A DNA stretch of 64,000 nucleotides from an uncultured Hungatella sp. (GCA_949879795.1 CATLBR010000008.1:54975-118974); one strand, 5' to 3'; shown: positions 8,069 through 16,782, counted from the first letter of the stretch. Notes: generated by a model from the sequence alone, not told the origin. Made by a program: numbers and translations.

Positions 8069-9250
8069 ATGTTATATCAGTCATTTTTGATCAAATACGC
8101 AGAGATCGGGACAAAGGGAAAGAACAGGTATCTGTTTGAAGATGCTCTCATGAAACAGATCCGCCACGCCCTCAGAGAGGCGGAAGGCGATTTCGCGGTT
8201 ACCAAGGAGATTGGGCGGATCTATGTGCGGGCCAGGGGGGACTATGACTATGACGATGTGATCCAGGCCCTGAAAAGGGTCTTTGGCATCGCCTGGATCT
8301 GTCCCATGTTTCAGATTGAGGAGAGAGATTTTGAGAACCTGAAAAAAGAAGTGGTGGATTATATAGGCCGGGTGTATCCTGACAGGCATCTGACTTTCAA
8401 AGTGGATTCCCGCAGGGCAGACAAAAAGTATCCTCTCACCTCCGAGGAGATGAACCGGGATCTGGGGGAGGCCCTGTTGAATGCCTACCCGGAGCTGAAG
8501 GTGGATGTACACCATCCCCAGGTGATGGTCCATGTGGAGGTGAGAACCGGGGTAAACATTTATTCTCAGATGATTCCCGGCCCCGGAGGCATGCCTGTGG
8601 GGACCAACGGAAAGGCCATGCTCCTTTTATCCGGAGGTATCGACAGCCCGGTGGCAGGGTATATGATCGCCAAGCGGGGCGTGAAGATCGAGGCGGTCTA
8701 TTTTCACGCGCCGCCCTACACCAGCGAGAGGGCAAAACAGAAGGTGGTTGATCTGGCAAAGCTGGTGTCCCGCTACTCCGGCCCCATCAGGCTTCATATT
8801 GTCAATTTTACGGATATTCAGCTGTACATCTACGAACAGTGCCCTCACGAGGAACTGACCATTATCATGCGCCGCTATATGATGAAGATCGCCCAGGCGA
8901 TCGGTGAGGAGACGGAGTGTCTGGCGCTGATCACCGGGGAGAGCATCGGCCAAGTGGCGTCCCAGACGGTTCAGTCTCTGGCTGTCACCAATGAGGTGTG
9001 CACCATGCCTGTATTCCGCCCGGTTATCGGATTTGACAAACAGGAGATCGTGGACATCGCGGAGAAGATAGACACTTATGAGACATCAATTCAGCCCTAT
9101 GAGGACTGCTGTACCATATTTGTGGCGAAGCATCCCGTGACAAAGCCCAATGTGAAGATGATCCGCCGTTCCGAGGAAAATCTGAAAGAAAAGATCGATG
9201 AGATGATGAAGATAGCCGTGGCGGGCAGGGAGACGGTAATGTGCCGCTGA
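8069..9250 (+). CDS. thiI: tRNA 4-thiouridine synthase
   Basis: A 393-residue protein with an N-terminal ferredoxin-like/THUMP region (about 1-165) and a PP-loop adenylation domain (SGGIDS, residues 188-193). It makes s4U at position 8 of tRNA using ATP and persulfide sulfur. The C-terminal rhodanese domain found in the E. coli protein is absent, as is usual for Firmicute ThiI. The PP-loop domain keeps ECPHEE-like and CCTIFVAKHP cysteines. It is the last gene of the prmA run and converges on the HPr-like gene. Confidence 0.95.
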   Translation: MLYQSFLIKYAEIGTKGKNRYLFEDALMKQIRHALREAEGDFAVTKEIGRIYVRARGDYDYDDVIQALKRVFGIAWICPMFQIEERDFENLKKEVVDYIGRVYPDRHLTFKVDSRRADKKYPLTSEEMNRDLGEALLNAYPELKVDVHHPQVMVHVEVRTGVNIYSQMIPGPGGMPVGTNGKAMLLLSGGIDSPVAGYMIAKRGVKIEAVYFHAPPYTSERAKQKVVDLAKLVSRYSGPIRLHIVNFTDIQLYIYEQCPHEELTIIMRRYMMKIAQAIGEETECLALITGESIGQVASQTVQSLAVTNEVCTMPVFRPVIGFDKQEIVDIAEKIDTYETSIQPYEDCCTIFVAKHPVTKPNVKMIRRSEENLKEKIDEMMKIAVAGRETVMCR

Positions 9251-9297
9251 CATCCCTGCTCCTCTTACGGCTAAGACAGCGCCCAAAGGGGCGGAGA

Positions 9298-9537
9298 CTA
9301 TTTGATAATGTAGGGAGAGAGCACGTTCAGGATTTCCTCTACGCTGCTCTCGGTCTCCGCATGGATGTTTAAGTCGATGGGCTTGGAGAGATCCAGACTG
9401 AAGATGCCCATGATGGATTTGGCGTCGATCACATACCTGCCGGACACCAGATCAAAATCCACGTCAAACTTTGTCAGATCGTTGACAAAAGACTTTACTT
9501 TATCGATAGAGTTTAAAGAAATGCGTACTGTTTTCAT
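9298..9537 (-). CDS. HPr-like protein lacking the phosphorylatable histidine
   Basis: A 79-residue protein with the HPr fold pattern. The segment AKSIMGIFSL (residues 39-48) matches the regulatory serine-46 loop of HPr, with S41 in the serine position. The loop that should hold the EI-phosphorylated histidine (GIHARPA in HPr) instead reads NSIDKVKSF and has no histidine nearby. It therefore cannot carry PTS phosphate, and resembles Crh in principle: a serine-regulated partner, perhaps of CcpA. It is transcribed alone, on the minus strand, convergent with thiI, from its own AAGGAGG ribosome site. Confidence 0.8.
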   Translation of the reverse strand: MKTVRISLNSIDKVKSFVNDLTKFDVDFDLVSGRYVIDAKSIMGIFSLDLSKPIDLNIHAETESSVEEILNVLSPYIIK

Positions 9538-9554
9538 GGAAAACCTCCTTAATA

Positions 9555-9582
9555 TATTATGTCAGTATGTGCTGGGGACAAC
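9555..9582 (-). promoter_or_regulatory. Promoter of the HPr-like gene
   Basis: On the minus strand, TTGTCC (complement of 9577-9582), 16-bp spacer and TAATAT (complement of 9555-9560). The -10 box lies just ahead of the ribosome site, which implies a very short leader of about 15 bases. Confidence 0.5.
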
Positions 9583-9663
9583 ATGACATTTTTGCCTAGT
9601 TCCATACTATAGATAAGGCAGGGAAAAGTCAATAGTTAGATTGCATAAAAAGGAGAATCAGGT

Positions 9664-10989
9664 ATGAGAAAGGCGGCCTTACACAATCTGGGATGCAAAG
9701 TCAATGCCTACGAGACAGAGGCCATGGGCCAGCTTCTGGAGGAGGCAGGTTACGAGATCGTGCCTTTCGAGGAGAAGGCGGACGTGTACGTGATCAACAC
9801 CTGCTCGGTCACCAACATAGCGGACCGCAAGTCCCGCCAGATGCTTCACAGAGCGAAAAAAAGAAATCCGCAGGCAGCCGTGGTGGCGGCAGGCTGCTAT
9901 GTGCAGGCGGCTGGCGCAGAGCTGGAGAAGGATCCTGCGGTAGACATTGTGATCGGAAATAACAAAAAGGCAGAACTGGTGAACATACTGGAAAACTATT
10001 TTGCGGGAAAGCAGATGGCTCAGGAGGAATATCTCATGGATATCGGGAGCACTCGTGAATATGAGGCGCTGAGCATCAAAAAGATCTCCTGCCATACCAG
10101 AGCGTTTATTAAGATTCAGGACGGCTGCAACCAGTTTTGCAGTTACTGTATTATCCCGTACACCAGAGGGCGGGTGAGGAGCCGCAGGCCGGAGGAGGTT
10201 ATGGCGGAGGCGAAAGAACTGGTGAGCAGGGGATATCAGGAGATCGTTCTGACGGGAATCCATCTTAGCTCCTACGGGGCAGATTTTCAGGGAGAAAGTG
10301 AGAATGCCCTGTTAAAGCTCATGACAAGCCTTGACAAAATTCCCGGGTTGCAGCGGATGCGCCTGGGCTCTCTGGAGCCGAGGGTCGTCACCTGGGAGTT
10401 TGCCAGGACCCTGGCGGATTTGAGGACCATATGCCCCCATTTTCATCTCTCTCTCCAGAGCGGCAGCGACGGGGTTCTGAGAAGGATGAATCGCAGGTAT
10501 ACCGGGTCAGAGTACCGGGAAGTCTGCAGGAGGTTAAGGGCCTGTTTTGACAACCCTGCCATCACCACCGATGTCATCGTGGGTTTTCCGGGGGAGACGG
10601 AAGAGGAATTTAAGGAGACCGTGGATTTTGTGAAGGATATACATTTTTATGAGATGCACATATTCAAATACTCCAGGAGGGAGGGGACGAGAGCCGCGGG
10701 GATGGACTGCCAGACAGAGGAGGCCGTAAAATCGGCCCGGAGCGACAGGCTCCTGAGAATCGGTGCGGACATGTCCCTGGAATACCGGAAAAGTTTTCTG
10801 GGGCAGCGCAGGGAGGTTCTGATGGAAGAAAAGACGGTGCTGGACGGCGTACCATATCTGACGGGGCACACCAGGGAGTACGTCAAAGCCGCAGTTTTGT
10901 GGGACGAGGGTAAGCAGGGACAGATGGTCACGGGAAACTTTAAAGAAATGCTCACCGACGAGATCGTCCTTATGGAGGAGGGGGAGTAA
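9664..10989 (+). CDS. mtaB: tRNA t6A37 methylthiotransferase
   Basis: A 441-residue radical-SAM methylthiotransferase that converts t6A37 of tRNA to ms2t6A. The N-terminal UPF0004 domain has the three cluster cysteines (about C11 in LGCKVNAYE, C47 in INTCSVTN, C78 in AAGCYVQ). The radical-SAM cluster is CNQFCSYC (C155, C159, C162), followed by IPYTRGR. A C-terminal TRAM-like part closes the protein. LGCKVNAYETEAM with NTCSVTNIADRKSRQ fits MtaB better than MiaB or RimO. It is divergent from the HPr-like gene. No terminator is evident after it, but a promoter lies before ireB. Confidence 0.93.
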   Translation: MRKAALHNLGCKVNAYETEAMGQLLEEAGYEIVPFEEKADVYVINTCSVTNIADRKSRQMLHRAKKRNPQAAVVAAGCYVQAAGAELEKDPAVDIVIGNNKKAELVNILENYFAGKQMAQEEYLMDIGSTREYEALSIKKISCHTRAFIKIQDGCNQFCSYCIIPYTRGRVRSRRPEEVMAEAKELVSRGYQEIVLTGIHLSSYGADFQGESENALLKLMTSLDKIPGLQRMRLGSLEPRVVTWEFARTLADLRTICPHFHLSLQSGSDGVLRRMNRRYTGSEYREVCRRLRACFDNPAITTDVIVGFPGETEEEFKETVDFVKDIHFYEMHIFKYSRREGTRAAGMDCQTEEAVKSARSDRLLRIGADMSLEYRKSFLGQRREVLMEEKTVLDGVPYLTGHTREYVKAAVLWDEGKQGQMVTGNFKEMLTDEIVLMEEGE

Positions 10990-11022
10990 AAAAATCATAA
11001 TAAAAGTTTTATAATATTTCTC

Positions 11023-11051
11023 TTTACGAATCATCAAAAGTAGTATAGAAT
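11023..11051 (+). promoter_or_regulatory. Sigma-A promoter for ireB
   Basis: TTTACG (11023-11028), 17-bp spacer, TAGAAT (11046-11051), about 30 bases before the ireB start. Confidence 0.6.
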
Positions 11052-11082
11052 AGATAGGAACAGTTAAAGGACGTGAGGACAG

Positions 11083-11343
11083 ATGGGCGATATTCATAAT
11101 ACACAGTTTTTCAGGGCGGTACAAGAGAATACGATGGATGTGAGCCAGGTCCTGGAGCAGGTTTATGAGGCTCTGACCGAAAAGGGGTATAATCCTGTGA
11201 ATCAGATCGTGGGATATATCATGTCTGGAGATCCAACCTATATTACCAGTCACAAGAACGCCAGAAGTCTCATTATGAAAGTGGAACGGGATGAGATTCT
11301 GGAGGAACTTCTGTCTGTGTATATTCATGTGAGATTAAGGTAG
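11083..11343 (+). CDS. IreB family regulatory phosphoprotein (UPF0297)
   Basis: An 86-residue small protein matching the UPF0297/YrzL family over its full length ([20 protein letters not shown] is the family core). In Enterococcus faecalis, IreB is phosphorylated by the PASTA kinase IreK and dephosphorylated by IreP, and affects cephalosporin resistance. It usually heads ireB-ruvX-DUF1292, and that order holds here. However, 223 bases with strong inverted repeats separate it from ruvX instead of the usual tight spacing. An ordinary ribosome site (AAAGGACGTGAGGAC) precedes the ATG. Confidence 0.93.
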   Translation: MGDIHNTQFFRAVQENTMDVSQVLEQVYEALTEKGYNPVNQIVGYIMSGDPTYITSHKNARSLIMKVERDEILEELLSVYIHVRLR

Positions 11344-11356
11344 ATTCGTGTAGGCT

Positions 11357-11546
11357 ATGGTACTCCTGCCCGTCTGGGCGGAGTAGATGACTGAAATTGC
11401 GTAAGGTACCATGAGAGGAAGACTGTCAGGTTTTGTCGTGGAGGGCGGATCTGGCAGTTTGTCGTATGGGTGAAAAACCAGTTTGCGTCGGGGTGAAATC
11501 TGCAGGCGGGCGATGAACAAAAGCGGAGCCGGCAGTCTTTTTGCCG
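11357..11546 (+). other. Spacer with several inverted repeats; candidate structured RNA or attenuator
   Basis: The ireB-ruvX spacer carries a 25-base hairpin TACTCC-T-GCCC/GGGC-GGAGTA (11361-11385, one bulge); an outer stem ATGGTAC/GTACCAT (11357-11363 with 11406-11412) that shares three bases with it; an 8-bp stem ACTGTCAG/CTGGCAGT (11422-11429 with 11451-11458, one G-U); and a small stem CGGCA/TGCCG (11530-11546) followed by TTCTTTT just before ruvX. There is no credible open frame. I match it to no known riboswitch class. Confidence 0.45.
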
Positions 11547-11566
11547 TTCTTTTGACGAGGTAACAT

Positions 11567-12016
11567 ATGAGAATTATGGGATTGGATTACGGGTCAAAAA
11601 CTGTGGGAGTCTCCGTGTGCGACCCCCTGGGGCTCACGGCCCAGGCTCTGGAGACTATTGTAAGAAAAGATGAAAACAAGCTGCGTCAGACGTGCAGGAG
11701 GATCGAGGCGCTGATTCAGGAATATGAGATTACATCGATTATTTTAGGTTATCCTATGAATATGGATGACTCTGTGGGAGAGCGTGGGAGAAAGACGGAA
11801 GAGTTTAAGGAGATGCTTGAGAAAAGAACCGGGCTTCCGGTTGTTTTGTGGGACGAGCGTCTGACTACGGTGGAGGCGGATGAGATTCTGAGAGAGAGCG
11901 GCGTGCCTGCGAGGGATCGAAAAAAGGTTATCGACAAGGTGGCCGCCGGTATCATTCTCCAGAGTTATCTCAACGCCACAGAATCAGAGAGACAAAAGGA
12001 GAGAGACCATGGATGA
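11567..12016 (+). CDS. ruvX: RuvX/YqgF family Holliday-junction resolvase-like nuclease
   Basis: A 149-residue RNase H-fold protein. [20 protein letters not shown] at the N-terminus holds the first catalytic aspartate (D7), and [11 protein letters not shown] near residue 103 is the second conserved block. Members have been linked to pre-16S rRNA 5' processing and to Holliday junction cleavage; which applies here is not settled by sequence. It overlaps the next gene by 8 bases and belongs to the conserved ireB-ruvX-DUF1292 cluster. Confidence 0.93.
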   Translation: MRIMGLDYGSKTVGVSVCDPLGLTAQALETIVRKDENKLRQTCRRIEALIQEYEITSIILGYPMNMDDSVGERGRKTEEFKEMLEKRTGLPVVLWDERLTTVEADEILRESGVPARDRKKVIDKVAAGIILQSYLNATESERQKERDHG

Positions 12017-12287
12017 GGAGAAGATGATTACTCTGACCACTTCCGACGGGGAAGAGCTGGAGTTTTACGTCCTGGAGGAGACCAGGATCAGCGGCATGAA
12101 TTATCTGCTGGTGACGGACGCGGACGAAGATGCCGAGGAAGGCGAATGCTATATCCTGAAAGACCGGTCAAAACAGGAGGATGAGGAAGCTGTCTATGAG
12201 TTTGTGGACGACGACGGCGAGCTGGATTACCTGTTTAAGATTTTTACGGAACTGATGGAAGATATGGACGTGGACCTTGAGAAGTAA
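12009..12287 (+). CDS. DUF1292 protein (YrzB family)
   Basis: A 92-residue, strongly acidic protein (many D/E, for example [10 protein letters not shown] and [10 protein letters not shown]) of the DUF1292 family, which habitually follows ruvX in Firmicutes. The biochemical role is unknown. Its start overlaps the end of ruvX, which suggests translational coupling. The stop codon is one base from the start of the Fur-family gene. Confidence 0.9.
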   Translation: MDEEKMITLTTSDGEELEFYVLEETRISGMNYLLVTDADEDAEEGECYILKDRSKQEDEEAVYEFVDDDGELDYLFKIFTELMEDMDVDLEK

Positions 12288-12288
12288 G

Positions 12289-12756
12289 ATGGAACAGGGG
12301 TTATTTAAACAGCTGCTGAGAGAGAAGGGGCTGAAGGTCACAGGACAGCGCCTGCTGGTTCTGGAGACCATGGCCGCCCATCCGGGCGAACATCTCACGG
12401 CAGAAGAGATATTTGACCTTGCCAGACGGCAGTATTCGGAGATCGGTCTGGCAACTGTCTACCGTACCCTTCAGGTGCTGGTGGAGCTGCAGCTCATCGA
12501 CAAGATCAGCTTTGACGACGGCTCCGCCAGATACGAGCTGGGACGGGAGCTGGGCAGCGGCAGGCACCATCACCATCACGCCATATGCCTGGGGTGCAAG
12601 ACCGTTTTTTCCCTGGAGGAGGATCTGCTTGACAATCTGGAGCAGAGCCTGTGGGAGCGCCTGGGATTCGCCGTGACGGACCACGAGGTAAAGTTTTACG
12701 GCTACTGCAGGACATGCCGGCCAAAAAAGAACCGGGCGGAGGACAGCCCGGATTGA
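12289..12756 (+). CDS. Fur/PerR-family metalloregulator
   Basis: A 155-residue regulator: winged helix (residues 1-85; LKVTGQRLLVLETM and SEIGLATVYRTLQVL are family blocks) and a dimerisation domain with a metal-binding HHHHHAICLGC stretch plus two CxxC pairs (CLGC and CRTC), which bind structural zinc. The five-histidine run is longer than in typical Fur. Sequence alone cannot separate Fur, Zur and PerR. The ATG at 12289 is chosen because it directly follows the DUF1292 stop; an in-frame TTG at 12277 lies inside that gene. It is likely co-transcribed with ireB-ruvX-DUF1292. Confidence 0.9.
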   Translation: MEQGLFKQLLREKGLKVTGQRLLVLETMAAHPGEHLTAEEIFDLARRQYSEIGLATVYRTLQVLVELQLIDKISFDDGSARYELGRELGSGRHHHHHAICLGCKTVFSLEEDLLDNLEQSLWERLGFAVTDHEVKFYGYCRTCRPKKNRAEDSPD

Positions 12757-12784
12757 ATCATAAATAAAACAAGGAGGAGAGAGT

Positions 12785-14470
12785 TTGAGACAACAGAGTA
12801 AAAGACAGAATCAGAATCAAACCGAAAAAGTAAAGATCATCCCCCTGGGGGGACTTGAACAGATAGGGCTTAACATAACTGCCATAGAGTACGAGGACAG
12901 CATTATCGTCATAGACTGCGGCCTGGCATTCCCCAGCGACGACATGCTGGGCATCGATCTGTGCATCCCGGATGTGACTTATCTGAAGCAGAACATTGAG
13001 AAAGTGAAGGGATTTGTCATCACCCACGGCCATGAGGATCACATCGGCGCCCTGCCCTACATCCTGCCTCAGATCAACGTCCCGGTGTACGGCACAAAGC
13101 TGACTATAGCGCTGATTGAAAATAAGTTAAAGGAGCACAATCTCTTAAAGACCACCAAGAGAAAGGTGGTAAAACATGGTCAGTCCATCAATCTGGGGTG
13201 CTTCCGCATCGAGTTTGTGAAGACAAACCACAGCATCGCGGACGCGTCGGCTCTGGCCGTCTTCACCCCTGCAGGGATTCTCCTGCACACAGGCGACTTT
13301 AAGATCGATTACACGCCGGTGTTCGGTGAGCCGGCGGATCTTCAGCGGTTTGCGGAGCTGGGCAAGAAGGGTGTCCTGGCCTTGATGTGTGACAGCACCA
13401 ACGCCATTCGCCAGGGCTTTACGGCATCGGAGCGGACGGTGGGGAGAACCTTTGACGGAATCTTCTCCGAGCACAAGAATAACCGGATCATAGTAGCCAC
13501 CTTCGCGTCCAACGTGGACCGGGTGCAGCAGATCATCAATTCCTCCTACAAGTACGGCAGGAAAGTGGTGGTGGAGGGGCGGAGCATGGTGAACGTCATC
13601 GGCACTGCCAGTGAACTGGGCTATATCAAGATACCCGACGGAACTCTTATCGACATAGACAATCTGAAAAATTATCCCGACGAGAAGACGGTGCTGATCA
13701 CCACGGGAAGCCAGGGAGAGTCCATGGCGGCTCTGTCCAGAATGGCATCCAGCATTCACAGAAAAGTGTCCATCAAGCCGGGGGACGTGGTGATTTTCAG
13801 CTCCACTCCCATTCCGGGCAACGAGAAGGCCGTGTCCAAGGTTATCAACGAGCTGTCCATCAAAGGGGCCGAGGTGATCTTCCAGGATACTCATGTGTCG
13901 GGACATGCCTGTCAGGAAGAGATCAAGCTGATCTACTCTCTGACTCATCCCAAGTACGCCCTTCCGGTTCACGGGGAATACCGCCATCTTATGGCTCAGA
14001 AGGGCCTGGCGGAGTCCATGGGAATACCGAAAGAGAATATTCTTCTCATGTCGTCGGGGGATGTGGTGGAAGTTTCCGAGGAGCAGTGCAGGGTGGTGGA
14101 CCATGTGCAGTCGGGAGCCATACTGGTGGACGGCCTGGGCGTTGGAGACGTGGGCAATATCGTGCTTAGGGACAGGCAGAATCTGGCTCAGAACGGCATT
14201 ATCATCGTGGTGCTGACTCTGGAGAAGTACAGCAACCAGCTCCTTGCAGGTCCGGACATCGTGTCCAGAGGCTTCGTATATGTGAGGGAGTCCGAGGATC
14301 TTCTGGAGGAGGCCAGACATGTGGTGGAGGAAGCCGTTCAGGACTGTCTTGACCGCCGTGTCAGCGACTGGGGCAAGATCAAGAATATTATCAGGGACAG
14401 CTTAAGCGATTTCCTGTGGAAGAGGATGAAGAGAAATCCCATGATCCTTCCGATTATCATGGAAGTTTAA
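12785..14470 (+). CDS. rnj: Ribonuclease J
   Basis: A 561-residue metallo-beta-lactamase/beta-CASP nuclease with the zinc motif HGHEDH (H81-H86) near the N-terminus, CASP blocks (SNVDRVQQI, TTGSQGE) and a C-terminal domain. RNase J has endonuclease and 5'-3' exonuclease activity in mRNA turnover and rRNA maturation. The start is TTG at 12785, placed by AAGGAGG a few bases upstream; a Q/N-rich N-terminal extension of about 15 residues precedes the core. It leads the run rnj-MltG-like-trmR-trhP-ydcF. Confidence 0.95.
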   Translation: MRQQSKRQNQNQTEKVKIIPLGGLEQIGLNITAIEYEDSIIVIDCGLAFPSDDMLGIDLCIPDVTYLKQNIEKVKGFVITHGHEDHIGALPYILPQINVPVYGTKLTIALIENKLKEHNLLKTTKRKVVKHGQSINLGCFRIEFVKTNHSIADASALAVFTPAGILLHTGDFKIDYTPVFGEPADLQRFAELGKKGVLALMCDSTNAIRQGFTASERTVGRTFDGIFSEHKNNRIIVATFASNVDRVQQIINSSYKYGRKVVVEGRSMVNVIGTASELGYIKIPDGTLIDIDNLKNYPDEKTVLITTGSQGESMAALSRMASSIHRKVSIKPGDVVIFSSTPIPGNEKAVSKVINELSIKGAEVIFQDTHVSGHACQEEIKLIYSLTHPKYALPVHGEYRHLMAQKGLAESMGIPKENILLMSSGDVVEVSEEQCRVVDHVQSGAILVDGLGVGDVGNIVLRDRQNLAQNGIIIVVLTLEKYSNQLLAGPDIVSRGFVYVRESEDLLEEARHVVEEAVQDCLDRRVSDWGKIKNIIRDSLSDFLWKRMKRNPMILPIIMEV

Positions 14471-14485
14471 AGAGGGCAGCAGATT

Positions 14486-14896
14486 ATGAGCAGTACAACC
14501 AACGAGATCAACAAGGTGACAGGGACTGTGATCCGGGTGTCGTGGAAACTGATCGTATATGCCGTGGCGGTTATGCTTCTGTACGAGGGGATAACAAAAG
14601 GCTACGCTTTCGGCCACGATATTTTCTATTCCCCAGCCGTGGCCGCCAAGCCGGGAGTCAGCATGAGAGTGACCATCGGCGAGGGGGAGGAAGTGGCGGA
14701 TATCGCCTCGGCTCTGGAGCGGGGAGGTCTCATAAGAAACAAATATGCTTTTATCATACAGAGCATTTTTTATGACTACGGCGGATCGGAGAATCCGGTG
14801 GAAGCAGGTACCTATCTGCTGAACAATTCCATGACGTCAAAGGAGATCATCCTGGCTCTCAGGGAAGGTGTGAAGGAAGAGGATACCGGAGAATGA
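14486..14896 (+). CDS. MltG/YceG-like membrane protein without the lytic domain
   Basis: A 136-residue protein with one transmembrane helix (about residues 20-42) and a short extracellular LysM-like part. IGEGEEVADIASALERGGLI and AGTYLLNNSMTSKEIILAL resemble the segment after the membrane anchor of MltG (YceG) endolytic transglycosylases. MltG is usually over 300 residues with a catalytic glutamate in a C-terminal domain; here the gene stops before it, overlapping trmR by 4 bases (ATGA) with no sign of decay. It may bind peptidoglycan or be a regulatory partner; a lytic role is unlikely. Confidence 0.75.
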   Translation: MSSTTNEINKVTGTVIRVSWKLIVYAVAVMLLYEGITKGYAFGHDIFYSPAVAAKPGVSMRVTIGEGEEVADIASALERGGLIRNKYAFIIQSIFYDYGGSENPVEAGTYLLNNSMTSKEIILALREGVKEEDTGE

Positions 14897-15555
14897 TCAT
14901 GGACGAGAGAATCAGAAGTTATATTCACTCTCTGGAATCCGGCGGGGGACAGCTGTGTGACCGGATTGCCGGGGAGGCCATGGAACGGGACATACCTGTC
15001 ATAAAAAAAGAGACAGGGGCATTACTAAAAACACTGGTAGCAGCAGTACGGCCTGGGGCGATTCTGGAAGTGGGAACCGCCGTAGGCTATTCTGCTTTAT
15101 TGATGGCGCAGGTGATGCCGGCGGACTGCAGGATCACCACCATCGAAAAGTACGCTCCCCGCGCGGCGGAGGCGAGAAGAAATTTTAAAGAGGCAGGCGA
15201 GGAAGAGAGAATCACCTTGCTGGAGGGAGACGCGGAAGAGATACTGGGCAGCCTTCGGGGACCTTATGAATTTATTTTTATGGATGCGGCAAAAGGGCAG
15301 TATGTCCGCTGGCTTCCCGGGATCTTGGCGCTGATGCCTGCAGGGGGAGTGCTGTTTTCCGACAATGTGCTTCAGGGCGGAACCATCGTCCAGTCCCGGT
15401 TCGGGGTGGAGAGGAGAGACAGGACCATCCACAGCAGGATGAGAGAGTATCTGTACACGCTGAAGCACACGGAAGAACTGGAGACTGCTATTGTGCCTAT
15501 AGGAGACGGCGCGGCTGTCAGTGTCCGCCGGGAGACAGGGAGGAGACTGATATGA
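14893..15555 (+). CDS. trmR: O-methyltransferase, probable tRNA ho5U34 methyltransferase TrmR
   Basis: A 220-residue class I SAM methyltransferase of the COG4122 (CCoAOMT-like) group: EVGTAVGYSALLMAQ is the SAM loop (near residue 57), EGDAEEIL and FIFMDAAKGQY follow. In Bacillus subtilis the YrrM protein (TrmR) methylates 5-hydroxyuridine at the tRNA wobble position to mo5U, and its gene lies beside the U32 peptidase-family genes that make ho5U. The same neighbour follows here with a 4-base overlap, which supports TrmR over a small-molecule methyltransferase. Confidence 0.85.
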   Translation: MIMDERIRSYIHSLESGGGQLCDRIAGEAMERDIPVIKKETGALLKTLVAAVRPGAILEVGTAVGYSALLMAQVMPADCRITTIEKYAPRAAEARRNFKEAGEEERITLLEGDAEEILGSLRGPYEFIFMDAAKGQYVRWLPGILALMPAGGVLFSDNVLQGGTIVQSRFGVERRDRTIHSRMREYLYTLKHTEELETAIVPIGDGAAVSVRRETGRRLI

Positions 15556-16778
15556 GAAAACCTGAATTGCTGATGCCTGCCGGCAGCCTTGATGTGCTGA
15601 GGACGGCGGTGGTTTACGGCGCGGACGCCGTGTATATCGGAGGCGAGGCCTTCGGGCTGCGGGCGAAGGCCCACAATTTTTCTCCGGAGGAGATGAGGGA
15701 AGGGATCAGGTTTGCCCACGACAGGGGAGTGAAAGTGTATGTGACGGCCAATATTCTGGCCCACAATCAGGATCTGGCGGGGGTGGAAGAATATTTTGAA
15801 CAGCTTAAGAGTGTGGGTCCCGACGCCCTGATCATCTCGGACCCCGGAGTGTTCGCCGTCGCCAGGCGGGTTCTGCCGCAGGTGGAGGTGCATATCAGCA
15901 CCCAGGCCAACAACACCAATTACGGGACATATCTGTTTTGGCATGAGCTGGGGGCCAGGCGGGTGGTGTCGGCCAGGGAGCTGTCTCTGGAAGAACTGAA
16001 GGAGATCAGAGGCAGGATTCCCGAAGATATGGAGATCGAGACTTTTGTCCACGGGGCCATGTGCATCTCCTACTCGGGGAGATGCCTTCTCAGCAATTTC
16101 TTCACGGGAAGGGACGCCAACCAGGGGGCCTGCACCCATCCCTGCAGATGGAAGTACGCGGTGGTGGAGGAGACCAGGCCGGGGGAGTACATGCCTGTGT
16201 ACGAGAACGACAGGGGAACCTTTATTTTCAACTCTAAGGATCTGTGCATGGTGGAGCATATCCCCGAACTCATGGAGGCAGGTATCGACAGTTTCAAGGT
16301 GGAGGGCAGGATGAAGACGGCTCTCTATGTAGCTACCGTGGCCAGAGCTTACAGGAAGGCCATCGACGATTACAGGGAGGGGCCTCAGGTATTTCAGAAG
16401 AATCTGGAGTGGTACAAGGAGGAAATAGGAAAGTGCACCAACCGGGAATTTACCACGGGCTTCTTCTTCGGGAAACCGGACAGCGACGCCCATATTTACA
16501 GCAGCAGTACCTATGTGAAAAATTACACGTATCTGGGCACCATAGAGTCTATAGATGAGAGAGGCCTGGGACTCCTGGAGCAGAAGAATAAATTTTCCGT
16601 GGGAGAGCGGATTGAGGTGATGAAGCCGGACGGGCGGAATCTGGAGACGGCAGTCAGGGAGATTTGGAATGAAGACGGGGAGAGACAGGACAGTGCTCCC
16701 CACGCCAGGCAGCTTGTGTATGTAAAGCTGGATGTACAGACCGAGAAATTCGATATACTGAGACGGAAGGAAGTGTAA
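15552..16778 (+). CDS. trhP: U32 peptidase-family protein, probable tRNA hydroxylation protein TrhP
   Basis: A 408-residue U32-family protein: PAGSLDVLRTAVVYGADAVY at the N-terminus, the signature GAMCISYSGRCLLSNFFTGR near residue 170, then cysteines in QGACTHPCRW that probably bind an Fe-S cluster. Despite the peptidase name, TrhP proteins are required with prephenate for 5-hydroxyuridine in tRNA anticodons. The 4-base overlap with trmR makes a two-gene route U34 to ho5U to mo5U, widening wobble reading. Whether a second TrhP subunit exists elsewhere is unknown. Confidence 0.88.
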   Translation: MRKPELLMPAGSLDVLRTAVVYGADAVYIGGEAFGLRAKAHNFSPEEMREGIRFAHDRGVKVYVTANILAHNQDLAGVEEYFEQLKSVGPDALIISDPGVFAVARRVLPQVEVHISTQANNTNYGTYLFWHELGARRVVSARELSLEELKEIRGRIPEDMEIETFVHGAMCISYSGRCLLSNFFTGRDANQGACTHPCRWKYAVVEETRPGEYMPVYENDRGTFIFNSKDLCMVEHIPELMEAGIDSFKVEGRMKTALYVATVARAYRKAIDDYREGPQVFQKNLEWYKEEIGKCTNREFTTGFFFGKPDSDAHIYSSSTYVKNYTYLGTIESIDERGLGLLEQKNKFSVGERIEVMKPDGRNLETAVREIWNEDGERQDSAPHARQLVYVKLDVQTEKFDILRRKEV

Positions 16779-16782
16779 GGGT

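Noticed and set aside
12589..12620. HHHHH run in the Fur-family protein as a cloning tag
   Set aside because: It lies inside a conserved metal-binding region with flanking cysteines, so it is native.
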